NCBI GenBank assembly: GCA_023374045.1
Contig: CM041783.1
Coordinates: 120,343,503 to 120,407,502 of the forward strand
DNA from: Limonium bicolor
Taxonomy: Eukaryota > Streptophyta > Magnoliopsida > Caryophyllales > Plumbaginaceae
Reading direction: 5' to 3'
DNA: 64,000 nucleotides
Positions 23,981 through 35,851 of the stretch are shown here, piece by piece. Position numbers and translations under genes: made by a program. The notes beneath the pieces are model-generated. The model was not told the DNA's origin. It saw only the letters and a list, made by a program, of their open reading frames with translations, and did no database searches. Each line of letters opens with the position of its first letter. Within the stretch, counting starts at the first letter, position 1.

Positions 23981-26900
23981 TGTAACACCCCTACTCTAAT
24001 CGGCTCCTAATCGTCTTACTTAACATTGTAATCGCAGTGGTAATCTAAACAATTGAACTACTGGTGTCACCATTCTCACTCGCCCATACGAGTAATAACG
24101 TGCTTACTGATATAGTTATAAAACAAAACAATTTCCCACAGTGACAACAAGAGATAGCTCTAACCTTGCATTCCAATATAAAATACAATCATAGTGAGCA
24201 TTCTAAGTACCCCAATCCTATACACGTTTCTATGTTCGTATCAAAATACAACAATGCATATTTAAACAACTGTGACAAAACTACACAGCGCGTCCCGCCC
24301 TCTGTCGACACTGGAAGCTGCATACCTGCAAAATGTTTGTTTGTGGTATGGAATCAGCCCCTGCTGAGTATGTTACTACATAACTGTCATGCCTCCTCAG
24401 ACCCTCAGTTAATTGATCGAGAGCATGCAATTCATTTTCATGCAAGTAGTTTAATATAAAAACTATAAAACAACAAATATATTGCAGTAAACTCAAATAG
24501 CAAACAAGCCCCCGGCTTCACACATCACATCGCAATAAACCAACTGAAAGCGTTACAACGCCTGTATGAGTACGAAGACTCCACTCCACCAAACACTTAA
24601 TAGTTCATAATTGAGTACGGCGACTCACTCAACCAATCAATCTACAATAATCCACACACGAGTACAGCGACTTGACTCAAACAGTTCACAAAATAGATAT
24701 AAGTACAACGACTCAATTAAACCTATTCACAACACACATATATGTACAACGACTCATTCAACAAATCCACCAACATACATCACATAACCACATAGCATAA
24801 CCAATGAACAACATGGCGAAACAACGAGGATTATAAACAAGTATAAATTCCCGTCTTGGCATACGAGCCCAAATAATGTTCGCCTACTATACGAGCTAAT
24901 ATAGTTGTTCGTAATTGTTCAGTCTTGCCTAATGACAACGTCTCGTTAAAACAACGTGTCTCTAAGTTACCCATCTCCTATGGCGGGTCACCCATGGCAG
25001 TAGCCACTCCAGCGGTAGAATCTCCGACCGACGAACCATCTATAGTCCATTGGAAATTTATCTGGATACTTATAGATACCCACACGGCATCCTAGTATCG
25101 TTAATTAATCATAATTCACAGCAAGAGCCACATCCTCTTGATTAACTTATCTATACCATCGCATCGTTTTACTACTTTCCTAACACAGCAGACTAAGGTC
25201 GTTAGTCCAATCCTGAGTATGTCGACTCGGGATCCAGTGTTAGATACGAGAGCAGCGTTAAAAAGGCCAATGCTCCGTATATAAGCCTTGGATAATGTAA
25301 ATATTTATGTATCTTATTATCCTAGTGCTACAACGTTTTACTTACGTTCGTTATATTACACATATAAGATAGCATCATTGCCGCTAGTTCATTTTATAAT
25401 ATGTTCTTACATACGAACAGTACTGTTATCATGCAACAGTAATAATAGCAAGGTAGCATTAATACACAACTCAAGCATATTAATTCACGCAAAGAGACAT
25501 TCAATCTTAACACAGATTTTCACACAATGTCTAAACTGAGGAAATCCTCAGAGACAATCAAGCCACATAATAACATACCGTGCACCAGGATTATAAGACC
25601 ATGGAGTATGAATCAGCTAAATTCTCTGGCGATCCTCGAGACGCCTCTAACAATCTATTAATATGCATCACACTATGCATCAGCATCTCATACTAACAAT
25701 ACACTACGGCACCCAGTACCGTTACTAATCCATCCCAGTTTATTCCCCGTTGCTAACTAATAACGTTTGTCGGGGTTTCGGTTTAACTCGGGATTAGGAA
25801 AAACGCTATATTACATGCGTGGTTACGTCATGTATATTAATATACTTAACTTTAAACGTTTGTTATCGCATGTAATTTAATACACATTTGTATATTACAT
25901 TGTTTATCACTATATTGCATGTATAATCTTAATTATATATTATACATCTCACCTTAGTATTTATTTTCCTAAGGTTAGTTTTTCCAAGTGTAATGTTGTA
26001 TAATTCGTATATGAATATACTTTGAAGTATATAACTCATTATTTCATGAACAACATAACATTAGAATTTCCTTATCCAATGTTTATAATTCTTTTCTTCT
26101 TACTCTATATCATTTTAATTATGATATTATATGGTTATTTGAACCATATTGTATTTTTCACTCCATAACATATATTATTATATATGTATTATGGGACCAT
26201 TTATTATATGGTAAATCTTTATAATATATTCATTCTCTTTTAATGAATATTTCTTATATTATAAATGTTATAACCTTTATAACATTGAAAACCATATTAT
26301 AAATTTTTATTCTAAAATTCCCATTATTTCCAAACAACACCCTTGTTTTCTAATATTTACAAAATCCACCACTTATTTAATATAATGTTATATTATAGTT
26401 ATATAACATATATTACGACATTTATGTCATTAAAACAATTATAACCGATAGTTATAAGTTGTTACAAAATGCCAAACATACCATAGTATTCTCGGTTTTT
26501 ATTTAATTTCCCCATACTTCCAGAATTTACAAAACAACCCCAAATTATATTTCATTGTTACACTTATAATATATACCTTATATTATAATCCTTAAACCTT
26601 AATATAATTATAACCTATGGTTATAAATCCTCAAATTAACCGAACAAACCCTAGGTCTGTTCTAAATTAATTACCAACCCATTAACTTTCCATATTCACT
26701 AAATAACCCCATTTTATAACATATAGTTTCTAATGTCATTAAAACTATATATTATACATATATCTTATTAAAACCTCATATATAATTCCAAAAATTACCA
26801 AACTATACCAAAAGGTTATAAACATCATTCCTAACCTTATACTTTCAATATTTACGGTTTTCACCACATATGTTACCTATATGTAACAATGATATAAAAT

Positions 26901-29104
26901 ATCATATATTATACTTATATAATCCATATTAACTTCAAATTTAACCAAATAAATTCCTAAAAATTCCTAATAAGCCAAGGTCTGTTCTAAACCCCATTTG
27001 GTACCCTTAAGTTTCGGAAATTACATTCTCACCCCAATACTTATAAATCTTTTACAATTTAATACCTAGCTTATTATAAGCCAGTATATAATTCAATAAA
27101 TTCCCAAATTTGGTCAAAGTCTCCTATATAGTCAACCTTGACTTTTAAATTCCAATTTGAGCCCAAACTCTCAGTAATTACAATATACACCCCATACTTT
27201 CCTATAATTATAATTTTGACACAAAACTTTATAAAATGTTATAATTTTATTTAAATTCATTTTAAACCCCATATTTCTCCTAAAATAGCCCACGACGTTG
27301 TATAGTTTTAGTAATTACCGGTTTGATCCCAAACCTTATGTTAAATGCATAAATTAAATTAAATAAGCTTTTAAACTTAAATAAAATGGCCTAAATAACA
27401 TGGCCTTATTACAACCTTGCTTTATAACATAAAATTACATTTAAATGTCACTTAAACATTATAAACTCTCGGCCCTCACATAGAATTATTTATAAATTAC
27501 CAAACTTCCACATAATGTCTTAAATTTGACAATTATGTTAATTAATCACTTAATTAATTTGTCCAAGGTTTCTATAACACTTCCTACTCATTTTTTAAGC
27601 TAAAAATGACCATTTAGATGTGTTCACTCACGGCACAATTTATATAAGCTCTTAAGGTATTAAAAACATTGTAATATAATGTTATACCTTGATTTTATGA
27701 GCTCATAAGGGGATGTTTGGCCACGGCAGGTTGGCAGATGTTTTAGACAGCTTCCAAACATGTTTATACAGCAAAGAATGATATAGTTAGGTTCTGAAAA
27801 CTGAACCAACCATAGGAACAATTTAAACCATTAATAAGCTAGATTTATACCTTGAAATTCCAAGGCTTATCAAGCTGATCACGCCCCTATTTTCCAAAAG
27901 AATGAAGGTGTCAAAACACTCTTTAAACCAGGCTATATAATCGCCAATGATCAGAATAGGAGAAGGCTAGGTTTTACCTTGTTTAAAATGCTAAAAATGG
28001 TGTTTTTGGCATGGATTAGGCTAGGAATTGATGCTCTTGATATACCAACTGAAACATCATGTAAAGGAGAGCAAAATAAGCCAAAGAAACTCAGGTTTCC
28101 AACTGGAAATGAAGAAGACAAAGGTTTAGGTGCTTAAAGCACATTTTTTACCTTAATTAGGTCTTAAGCTTGCTTCCCCCTTGAATATTGAGTTTCAGGT
28201 GACATTCCCCCTTTCCTTTGATCACCAACTCGTTCTAGATGAGTGGATGGAAGTGGTTGGAAGTTAGCTTAATGGAAAGAGGAAGAAAAGATGAAGAAAA
28301 TGACATATAACATGCATGGAATGTTTACCTTATGCCATGGGAGTTGCTCTTTGAATTTGGCTGCTTCCTAGCTCAAAGAATGAAGGAATGGAGGTCTGGT
28401 TGCTGAAACCACGTTTGGAAAGGGGTGGGAGGAAAGAGAAAGGCTGATTTGGTGTTTAAATGAAAGAAAAGTAAGAAATGGAATAGTAAAGTGATGATTT
28501 ACTAAATTGGCAAGACATTTTGATTAAAGCATGCTGTGATGTCCTCCCCCATCAATGCTGCCGCCCTCTTTTGGATAAAGATGGGTCAATTTGTTGACCG
28601 TTGACTAGACTTGGTCAACATTACTTAAAATGCACTATTTCGGTTACTATTCACAAATGAATGACATATTTGTGATTGTTTTGAAAATCTTGGAATTAGA
28701 CATCCTAATGTGGTACATTATAGTACATTAGTATAACAAGGTCTAATCCAATGCCTAACACCACTCAAAACCCACTCAGAAAGTCAATTTTCTCAAAAAC
28801 ATGCTTCAAGGAGTTTTAAAGCACAATTTGTGTTAGAACATGTTTTTGAGCTTGGTTTCCTTTGAGAATAGTTTTATAGTGTTCATTACTTAATTATAAT
28901 ACTTAGGATTACACTTTGGATCCTAATTGAGGCCATACAATCTCTATGGTTTATTAAAGCACATTTTTGGCTTTACCGATCTTAAGGCATATTTTTGCCT
29001 TGTTGAGATCTTAGATTGTTCCCCAATGGTATTAAGATGATTATTAACCTGCTTAGATCATTAATAGGTCATTTAATTAAGTTTTTAAGGTTAGAGGTAT
29101 TTCA
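23981..29104 (-). repeat. 5' LTR of E1 (right copy)
   Basis: 5124 bp, from TGTAACACCCC to GGTATTTCA on the plus strand, collinear with 4920-10043. TATA-like box on the minus strand at 27933-27940 (TTATATAG). The right end is followed by CTTTG. Confidence 0.93.
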
Positions 29105-29109
29105 CTTTG
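29105..29109. repeat. Target-site duplication of E1, right copy (CTTTG)
   Basis: Matches 4915-4919. Confidence 0.9.
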
Positions 29110-29680
29110 TGTATTTTTGAAAAAGTAGCTCGAGCATTCTCTTTAGAATGGTGAATAATGATGATAGGAACTCTAAGAATGATTTATATTGGAGTTTGTG
29201 CCACTTCGGAACCTCTCCGGGGCATTCCCGGGGGTTTATGGGCCCCCATTGGGAACTTCCAAGCACTTTGCATTTAACTGGGAATTCAGCATGAGAACTT
29301 CATCTTATATGTTTAATAAAGTGTTATGGTGCATTTGGAATGAAGTTTAATGCTTTATTTCATCTTATAAAATATTTCCGGGACTTTCGGGTCTTTCGGG
29401 CCCTTAAGGGAACTCCCGGGCATTTTGTATTTTCACTCAGTTTTAGATGAGGTCGTGTGTTCTAAGGGTCATATAATGATCCTTGATTAACTTCATATGA
29501 GGTTTATAGCTTATATAACTTGTTTAGCTTAAGGTCCGGCTTAACGCCCGTTTATGACCTTAAGGAGTTTAGGTGCTTTTTTAACGCCTAACTGTTTATA
29601 TACTTTTCTCAGGGTTTAATAATCCCCCAAATAATATATATTTCCCTTTATTTAATTACATAAAGGTTAGGGGTATTTCA
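29110..29680 (-). repeat. E2 3' LTR, right fragment (LTR start on the minus strand)
   Basis: It ends on the plus strand with AGGGGTATTTCA, immediately followed by the E2 polypurine tract, so on the minus strand this is the LTR start TGAAATACCCC. It contains G/C-rich palindromic phrases (CCCGGGGGTTTATGGGCCCCC near 29227). It continues at 4919 leftward once E1 is removed. Confidence 0.8.
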
Positions 29681-29698
29681 GTCTACCCCCTTAAAAGG
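29681..29698 (-). other. Polypurine tract of E2
   Basis: On the minus strand CCTTTTAAGGGGGTAGAC directly precedes the LTR start TGAAATACCCC, with GGGACGAAGT upstream. Confidence 0.82.
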
Positions 29699-29907
29699 AC
29701 TTCGTCCCGAAGTCATAACTTCTACTTAATCATCCTATGGAATCAAGTTCCTCATATCTATTCCCTGTATACTTATTGACACCTCTACGTTCCATCAGTA
29801 ATCTGAGTGTATGCAATTCGTACATACACATAACCTTGCTCATGGCAAATAATGTAATCATAGCCTAAGTAATTGATATATACTATAAAGTAAATAAGTG
29901 TGCTTTT

Positions 29908-30000
29908 ATTAACCATCCAAGTGTTACATAGAACACATCAATACCAAGTGTTACATAGAACACATCAATAACCATTCAAGTGTTACATAGAACACAACCA
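29908..30000. repeat. Three-copy tandem repeat in the E2 3' noncoding region
   Basis: Three copies of CAAGTGTTACATAGAACACA, followed by TCAATAACC-type spacers, lie between the two polypurine-like motifs. E1 has different tandem repeats in the equivalent place. Confidence 0.85.
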
Positions 30001-30099
30001 TAACCATCCAACCAATTGCACACATGCGCAACAATCAAGCACAAACAACCAAATACAAAACCAGTATAGACTGCAGATATGCAAGTCGCATGTGGTGCT

Positions 30100-30130
30100 T
30101 TACCCCCTTAAAAAGGGTTACACCCACGTA
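30100..30130 (-). other. Second polypurine-like motif in E2
   Basis: The plus strand reads TTACCCCCTTAAAAAGGG then TTACACCCACGTA; the minus strand carries CCCTTTTTAAGGGGGTAA about 30 bases after the integrase stop codon. In element A the true polypurine tract sits in this position, which suggests it is the ancestral tract. Confidence 0.6.
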
Positions 30131-30150
30131 CCCCCACAAGTATACACAAA

Positions 30151-31251
30151 CTAACAGAAAAGTGCTGGATACTTGTCTCGCATGGAGTCCTCTAACTCCC
30201 ATGTCGCCTCCTCAATGTCATGGTTTGACCACAGAACCTTGACCATTCTAATGGTCTTGTTCCTGGTCTCCCTAGTCTTGGAGTCTAAGATGCGAACTGG
30301 GGTCTCTACATATCTAAGTGTTGGATCTAGCTCGAGTGTCTCGGGCTCTAAGATATGTGATGGGTGAGGCACATACTGCTTTAGCTGAGAAATGTGAAAC
30401 ACATTGTGCACTCTCCCAAGCTCAACAGGTAAATCTAATCTGTAAGCTAATGGTCCCACTCGTTCCGTGATAAGGTACGGTCCTACATACTTTGGGCTAA
30501 GCTTGCCCTTCTACCCAAATCTGAAAACTCCCTTTATAGGTGAAACTCTGAGGAAGACTCGATCGCCTACTACGAACTCGAGATCTCTCCTCCGAACATC
30601 AGCATATGACTTATGTCTGTCCTGGGCTATCTTCATGTTTTTGCGTATCTGCACAATATCTTCCTTCATCTGGTCTAGGTACTCTAGCCCTAAGATGATG
30701 TTTTCACTGGCCTCGTCCCAACATAGTGGTGTCCTGCATGGCCTGCCGTACAATGCCTGGAATGGTGGCATCTGAATGGATGCATGATAGCTGTTGTTGT
30801 ATGCAAACTCGATCAGATGTAGTCGATCTATCTAGCTTTCCTGGAAGTCTAAGGCACAAGCTCTAAGCATGTCCTCTAATGTCTGAATTGTTCTTTCACT
30901 CTGCCCGTCTGTCTGTGGATGAAAGGCTGTACTTAGCTTCAGCTTCGTACCCATTGCCTCCTGAACTTGCTGCCAAAATCTGGAAACAATCCTTGAATCT
31001 CTATCTGACACAATCGATTTAGGTACACCGTGGTGTCTAATGATCTCTCTCTGGAAGAGGTCCGCCAGCTTGGGGACTTTCCAAGTGTCCTTGATAGGAA
31101 TGAACTTTGCTACTTTTGTCAGTCTGTCGACGATGACCCATATCATGTTACCACCTCCTCTAGTCGGTGGAAGACCTACTATGAAATCCATGGATATATC
31201 CTCGAACTTCCAATATGGAATGGGCATCGGCTGTACTAAACCGCCCGGTCT
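30151..31251 (-). pseudogene. E2 integrase core, C-terminal region and chromodomain, with premature stops
   Basis: This is one continuous minus-strand frame broken by TAG near 30829-30831 and TAG near 30508-30510. The integrase core shows Asp in VIVDRLTK, Asp in IVSDRDSRI and Glu in GQSERTIQ, with 35 residues between the last two. Next comes the C-terminal GDRVFLRVSPIKGVFRFG region and GPYLITERVGPLAYRL. The chromodomain follows, with [20 protein letters not shown], ending at a stop at 30151-30153. The domain order is that of an autonomous chromovirus. All triad residues are kept, but the stops would prevent a full protein. Confidence 0.92.
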
Positions 31252-31907
31252 TCAGTGCTCAAACTTCACTTTCTGACACGTCATACATCTTGCCACAAAC
31301 TCTGCAATATCTTTCTTCATACCACTCCACCAGAATTGTAATTTTAGATCCTTGTACATCTTAGATGATCCTGGGTGTACTGATAAGGGTGAGCAATGAG
31401 CTTCCTGTAGTATCTTTTCCTTCAAGTCGGGGCTGGACTCTGGAATGCACAAACAACCATTCAATTTGATTAACCTGTCTTCACTGAGTACAAAGTCATA
31501 CTTTTGTCTCTCAAAGATACTGTCAATCAACTGCTGCCTGATAGTCTTCATGTATTGGTCATTAGCTTGAGCACAACGTACCTCCTCGATGAGGTCGTTG
31601 TCTCCTGTCATGGCAAATAAGGAATGAGCTCTACGGCTCAGGGCGTCAGCAACAACATTTGCCTTACCCTCCTTGTACCTGAGGTCGATGTCGTAGTCCT
31701 TCAGAAACTCGACCCATCGCCTCTGCCTCATGTTCAACTCCTTCTGAGTGAATAAATGTTGAAGGCTCTTGTGATCTGAGTAGACTATCACTGTAACTCC
31801 ATATAAGTAGTGGCGCCAGATCTTCAGTGCAAACACTACTGCTCCTAATTCCAAGTCATGAGTCGGATAATTCTCTTCGTGTTTCTTCAGCTGTCGTGAT
31901 GCATAAG
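31252..31907 (-). pseudogene. E2 RNase H C-terminal part and integrase zinc-binding domain
   Basis: The frame continues from the other side of the solo [23 protein letters not shown], then RNase H residues Glu (in [12 protein letters not shown]) and Asp (in [14 protein letters not shown]). The linker [20 protein letters not shown] and DALSRR follow. The integrase N-terminal HHCC zinc site is visible as HCSPLSVH and CMTC. A TGA at 31252-31254 breaks the frame before the integrase core. RNase H removes the RNA template during reverse transcription. Confidence 0.9.
31903..31907. repeat. Target-site duplication of the solo LTR, left copy (ATAAG)
   Basis: ATAAG precedes TGTAACACC and is repeated at 35847-35851. 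Confidence 0.9.
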
Positions 31908-34900
31908 TGTAACACCCCAACCGCTAATCCTATGCTTACCGTCTAATCGTCCTGTTAGTCCTACGAGTTCGCAGCGGAAATATTACATACTCACTACGGC
32001 GGGTGGTACAACGCCGCTAACCGCCCATACGGCTAGCTAGGCTTCCCTTACTTACAGTCACGGTCTGATGCACATAGTGTACCGAGCTACTAAATTGCTT
32101 GCCAAAATACCATATACCAAATACTTACATCAATGGATCACCGAGTATTAAAGTATATTCAATTACATCAGATCTAAGTTCCAAAAGAATGAGTTTACCA
32201 ACTACTCATCTATACCAATTCCCATTCTATCCAAAATCCAAAAAGGTGTACCTCATGGTACACCGGCTATTCAAAAACTGTAGCCATGTACTACTTAGTA
32301 CACCCATCATAAATTCATTGTTTACAAACCAAAAGAAAGACAGGAAAATTAAACTTCAACTCTCCTAGTCTTCATCCTTCATGGGTACCTGCGTGTAGTA
32401 AAAATGGTGCCCCAAGGGGCTCAGCAAACGCTGCTTATAAACTCCGCATATACCGCGTGCTAGCTAGGGCACGCCGACTATTTGACGTCCACTAAACATG
32501 CTGTTCATTTATTTCATACATACATGCTTTTCATACAACATACATGCTTATACGATTCATTACATAATTCAAGGCAACAATACAGTAGCACACAACTTAC
32601 TTACCTTCACAAGGTTAGCCAAATTATGCATCCGGGTTAATCGGAATGCTTTTACTCTTTTACTCATTACTTACTTTTTCTTACTTACAATTACTTACTT
32701 TCATTTACTTTACTTACTCATTCTTACTTACTTACTTATACTCAAGTTAAGTCGTCGGGACCTCCAGCCCTGGGGACTACGCCGTCCCACCTCTGGGATT
32801 TACTTGACTCACCAATCCGGGATGCTACCTACTTAAGGGATTTGGGCCGCGGACCAATTTAAGAGTCAGGAATTGGAGCCAACCTCTCGTGACTCTGCAT
32901 CCTCACACGTGGCCGAAACTATATCGGACTTCTACTCATTCCAATTTAATTACCAATTTAAGTTAGAATGGTTAGCTTGTTAGGAATAAGTTAGAAGTCC
33001 AAACACAATAATAAACGGTCACGGTACAGTACATCATACATACACACATTCATATTCATCCATACATTTCATGAATTATACAAACTAAGATTTAAGAAAA
33101 ATGTTCACAACATACAACACTACATGTTCACAAGTATGCATAATAACTCCGATTCGTGCATTTATCTTATTTGGTGATCAATTAGCACACAACACACAAA
33201 TCAGAGTAACCAAGATAGCATACGGGGCATGAGGAATCCATACCGTTCACCGTTGTACGTGATTCCAAACGTCCTTCGGTGTCACAAATCAAACCCTATT
33301 ATATATATACGATTGAACGATTAATATACTATCATTAACTTTACTCCACTACTTTTGTGTTTACTAATCCATACTTACTAAGTCTTTACATTCCTTACAC
33401 TTATATATCGTTTTACTTATTTTCCATTACTTGTCCATAATTTACATACACATATATATACATATGCATAGGTGGGTATACATATATATATATACTAGTT
33501 ATAAGCTTACAGTTTTTTTTTGTAAGTATAGGGCCGTCCGACCCACCGTCCGACCCAAGCCCTGGGTCGGACCATTCCAGTAGAGTTCGGTCTCTGAAAT
33601 TTACCCTGTCTGACCCAGCACTATTCCGTCCGACCCATACTCTCTGGGTCGGACCATTCTAGAAGGTTTTGGTCCTGTCGTCCAAGCTCCGTCCGACCCA
33701 CGTCCGACTCACCGTCTGGGTCGGACGAAGTCAGAAACTTCGACATTGTAAAAATTTGCATGTCCGACCCATGTCCGACTTACGGTCCTGGGTCGGACCA
33801 TTCCAGAAAGTTCAGGATTCGTTGGTTAAGCCATGTCCGACCCACGTCCGACTCACGGCTCTGGGTCGGACCATTCCAGAAAGATTGGTTTTCGTTTTTC
33901 AAGCCCCGTCCGACCCACGTCCGACTCACCGTCTGGGTCGGACGAAGTCAGAACCTTGCTACAGATTTTATTTTTCTTTCCCAATTTCACCCATTGTTTC
34001 CCCAATCTTCCTACATACATCCTAACATGTTTTAGCACTAATTAGACACTCTAAATCCTATTAATTCACTTCTTAATTTATCTCACCAATTCTATACTAC
34101 TCTTACACCCAATATTCTAAGTTCCAATCCAACCCTTACATTGTTTTCTTCCTTAATGTCTTTTGCTACAGATTTTAACTCTCATCTTCTACATCTTTAG
34201 CTCCCTCTTATAATGTCATTTCTAAAACTTACAATGCACTATAACTACCTTAACTATCTCTCTCAACTTACCCCCTATCTATCTCAAACAAAATCTGTTA
34301 CACCCTCACATTAGTCACCTAGTTTTAATTCTCTAAGTGTTCTAATCCTAGGCAAATTTTGCCATAGTCTCCCCTATATTTTTACACTCTCACCACATAT
34401 TCTAGTTCACATTTCAACACTCATTTCACCTATTTCAATAGACATTAATATACAAGTTCCCATACACAATCAACAACACTAAAACACTCCTACAAATTTC
34501 TGCACTCTATATCCAGTTCCCAATCTGTTTTTGATAAGTTTTAAAATGTCTTTTAGGGGTTCAAAATACTTATATTCTCCTACACATTACACTATCACTA
34601 TACTACTAATTACAATACTCATTTTAGCCTCCTAAAAATCTGTTACATACATGTATATACAAGACTACATAAAAGAATGTAATTTACCTTGTTGCTTTAC
34701 TAGTTCCTCCTTCCTTCTTCCTTCTTCTTTCCTTTTCTCCTCTTCTCACCGGTTACAGCACTCCACAATCTAAACTACAACCCATTCACATACACCATTT
34801 TAATACTAAACTTTCCCTAAGCATTATATAAGCTCTAATGGAATTTCTAGGGTTTAGGAATCTCATTAACTTCCAAGGGTTTATGAAGTACTTGGAGCAG

Positions 34901-35846
34901 CTCAAGAACAAACTTCCCCACCTTCCAAGAGTGCCAAAATCGGCTATGGAACAAGAGAACCAAACAAGGGTTTTAGCCTAAATTCGTTTTGCCTTTAAGG
35001 CTAGAAAAACAATGGAGTTTTAAAGAGATTTTTACCTCAAAAGAACAAGGAGAACAAGGTGGCTCTAATGGTGGTCTTGAAGCTCCAAATGGGGTATACC
35101 CATAAAAACGAAAATGTGTGTTTTCAAATTTTGGAAAGATAGAAACGTAGCTCTTGGTGAGAGGATTACAATGGTGGTATTTTTATAATTTTTGGAAGGG
35201 TTTTGAGGGAGTTACAAAGGAGAGAAGAGAGGTTTTGTGTTGTTTGCTTCCTTTCTCCATTAATATCGCATGCTTGGGGAAGAAGAAGAAAGAGAGGGTG
35301 CTGGGTGAGGGTATTACGTGAGTGAAGAGAATGAGAATAAGGGAATTGGAGAGAGAATGTGAGAGTAAATAAAGTAAGGTTACTTTATTGTTTTTGTTTG
35401 TTTGTGAGTAAAAAGAGAGTAAAGAGAGAGTGTGAGGAGGGGGGCCAAAATCGGACAGCCCACACAGACCATGAGGGTCTTAAAATTTTATTTACAAAGT
35501 TGGACACATAAGTTTGTGTTATTTATATTTCTACCCCACAACTTCCCGTTTTTAACAGTTTTTACTAATCTCTCATTTTATTGATTTTATTGGTTCTAAA
35601 GCTTCACTAATAATTATTAATGATTATTTAGTTGACCAGAATTGTTACGAGTCCATTTGACGCGCTTAAAGACACGTTTTCCCGGTTACCTCGAAAAACG
35701 CGCTTTAAGGTTCGTTAGTGCTTTTAATCCGTTTTAAGGATCCGTTTTCTTCGGGATTTGTTCCCTAATAATTATTTATACTTAATTAAGCTTCTAAATT
35801 ATTCATTAGCCTAATTAATCACTATTTTTAATTACGGGGTATTTCA
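31908..35846 (-). mobile_element. Solo LTR (3939 bp) inserted in the E2 RNase H gene
   Basis: It starts TGTAACACCCC and ends GGGGTATTTCA, the termini of E1 and E2 LTRs, and is flanked by ATAAG duplications. Removing it and one duplication rejoins the RNase H frame exactly between the codons for ...VIAY and ASRQ.... No internal region is present, so it arose by recombination between the two LTRs of a full insertion. By analogy with E1/E2 the LTR reads on the minus strand. A TATA-like TTATATAA lies at 34824-34831, about 1 kb from that start. TTAC-rich simple sequence occurs at 32580-32745. ORFs inside have no recognisable domain. Confidence 0.92.
33530..33955. repeat. GTCCGACCCA / TGGGTCGGAC palindromic cluster in the solo LTR
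   Basis: Repeated blocks of CCGTCCGACCCACGTCCGAC then CTGGGTCGGAC(C/G) occur about six times, separated by 40-60 bases. Each block can fold into a strong hairpin. The small overlapping ORFs here are by-products of the repeat. Confidence 0.85.
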
Positions 35847-35851
35847 ATAAG
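35847..35851. repeat. Target-site duplication of the solo LTR, right copy (ATAAG)
   Basis: Matches 31903-31907. Confidence 0.9.

Larger units (their letters stand above)
4920..29104 (-). mobile_element. E1: complete 24.2 kb LTR retrotransposon with giant LTRs and no recognisable gag-pol
   Basis: Two 5124-bp LTRs (4920-10043 and 23981-29104) are flanked by CTTTG. The polypurine tract lies next to the left LTR and the primer site next to the right one, so the element reads on the minus strand. Excluding the nested Athila-like element (11813-19481 plus one duplication), the internal region is about 6.3 kb. Neither strand shows protease, RT, RNase H or integrase motifs. It therefore resembles large retrotransposon derivatives (LARDs): long LTRs, a noncoding core, mobilised by a related autonomous element. 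Termini and primer site are like those of E2, a plausible type of helper. LTRs differ by about 3.7% in a 480-bp sample counted by eye. Strong decay of a once-coding interior is the alternative. Confidence 0.9.
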
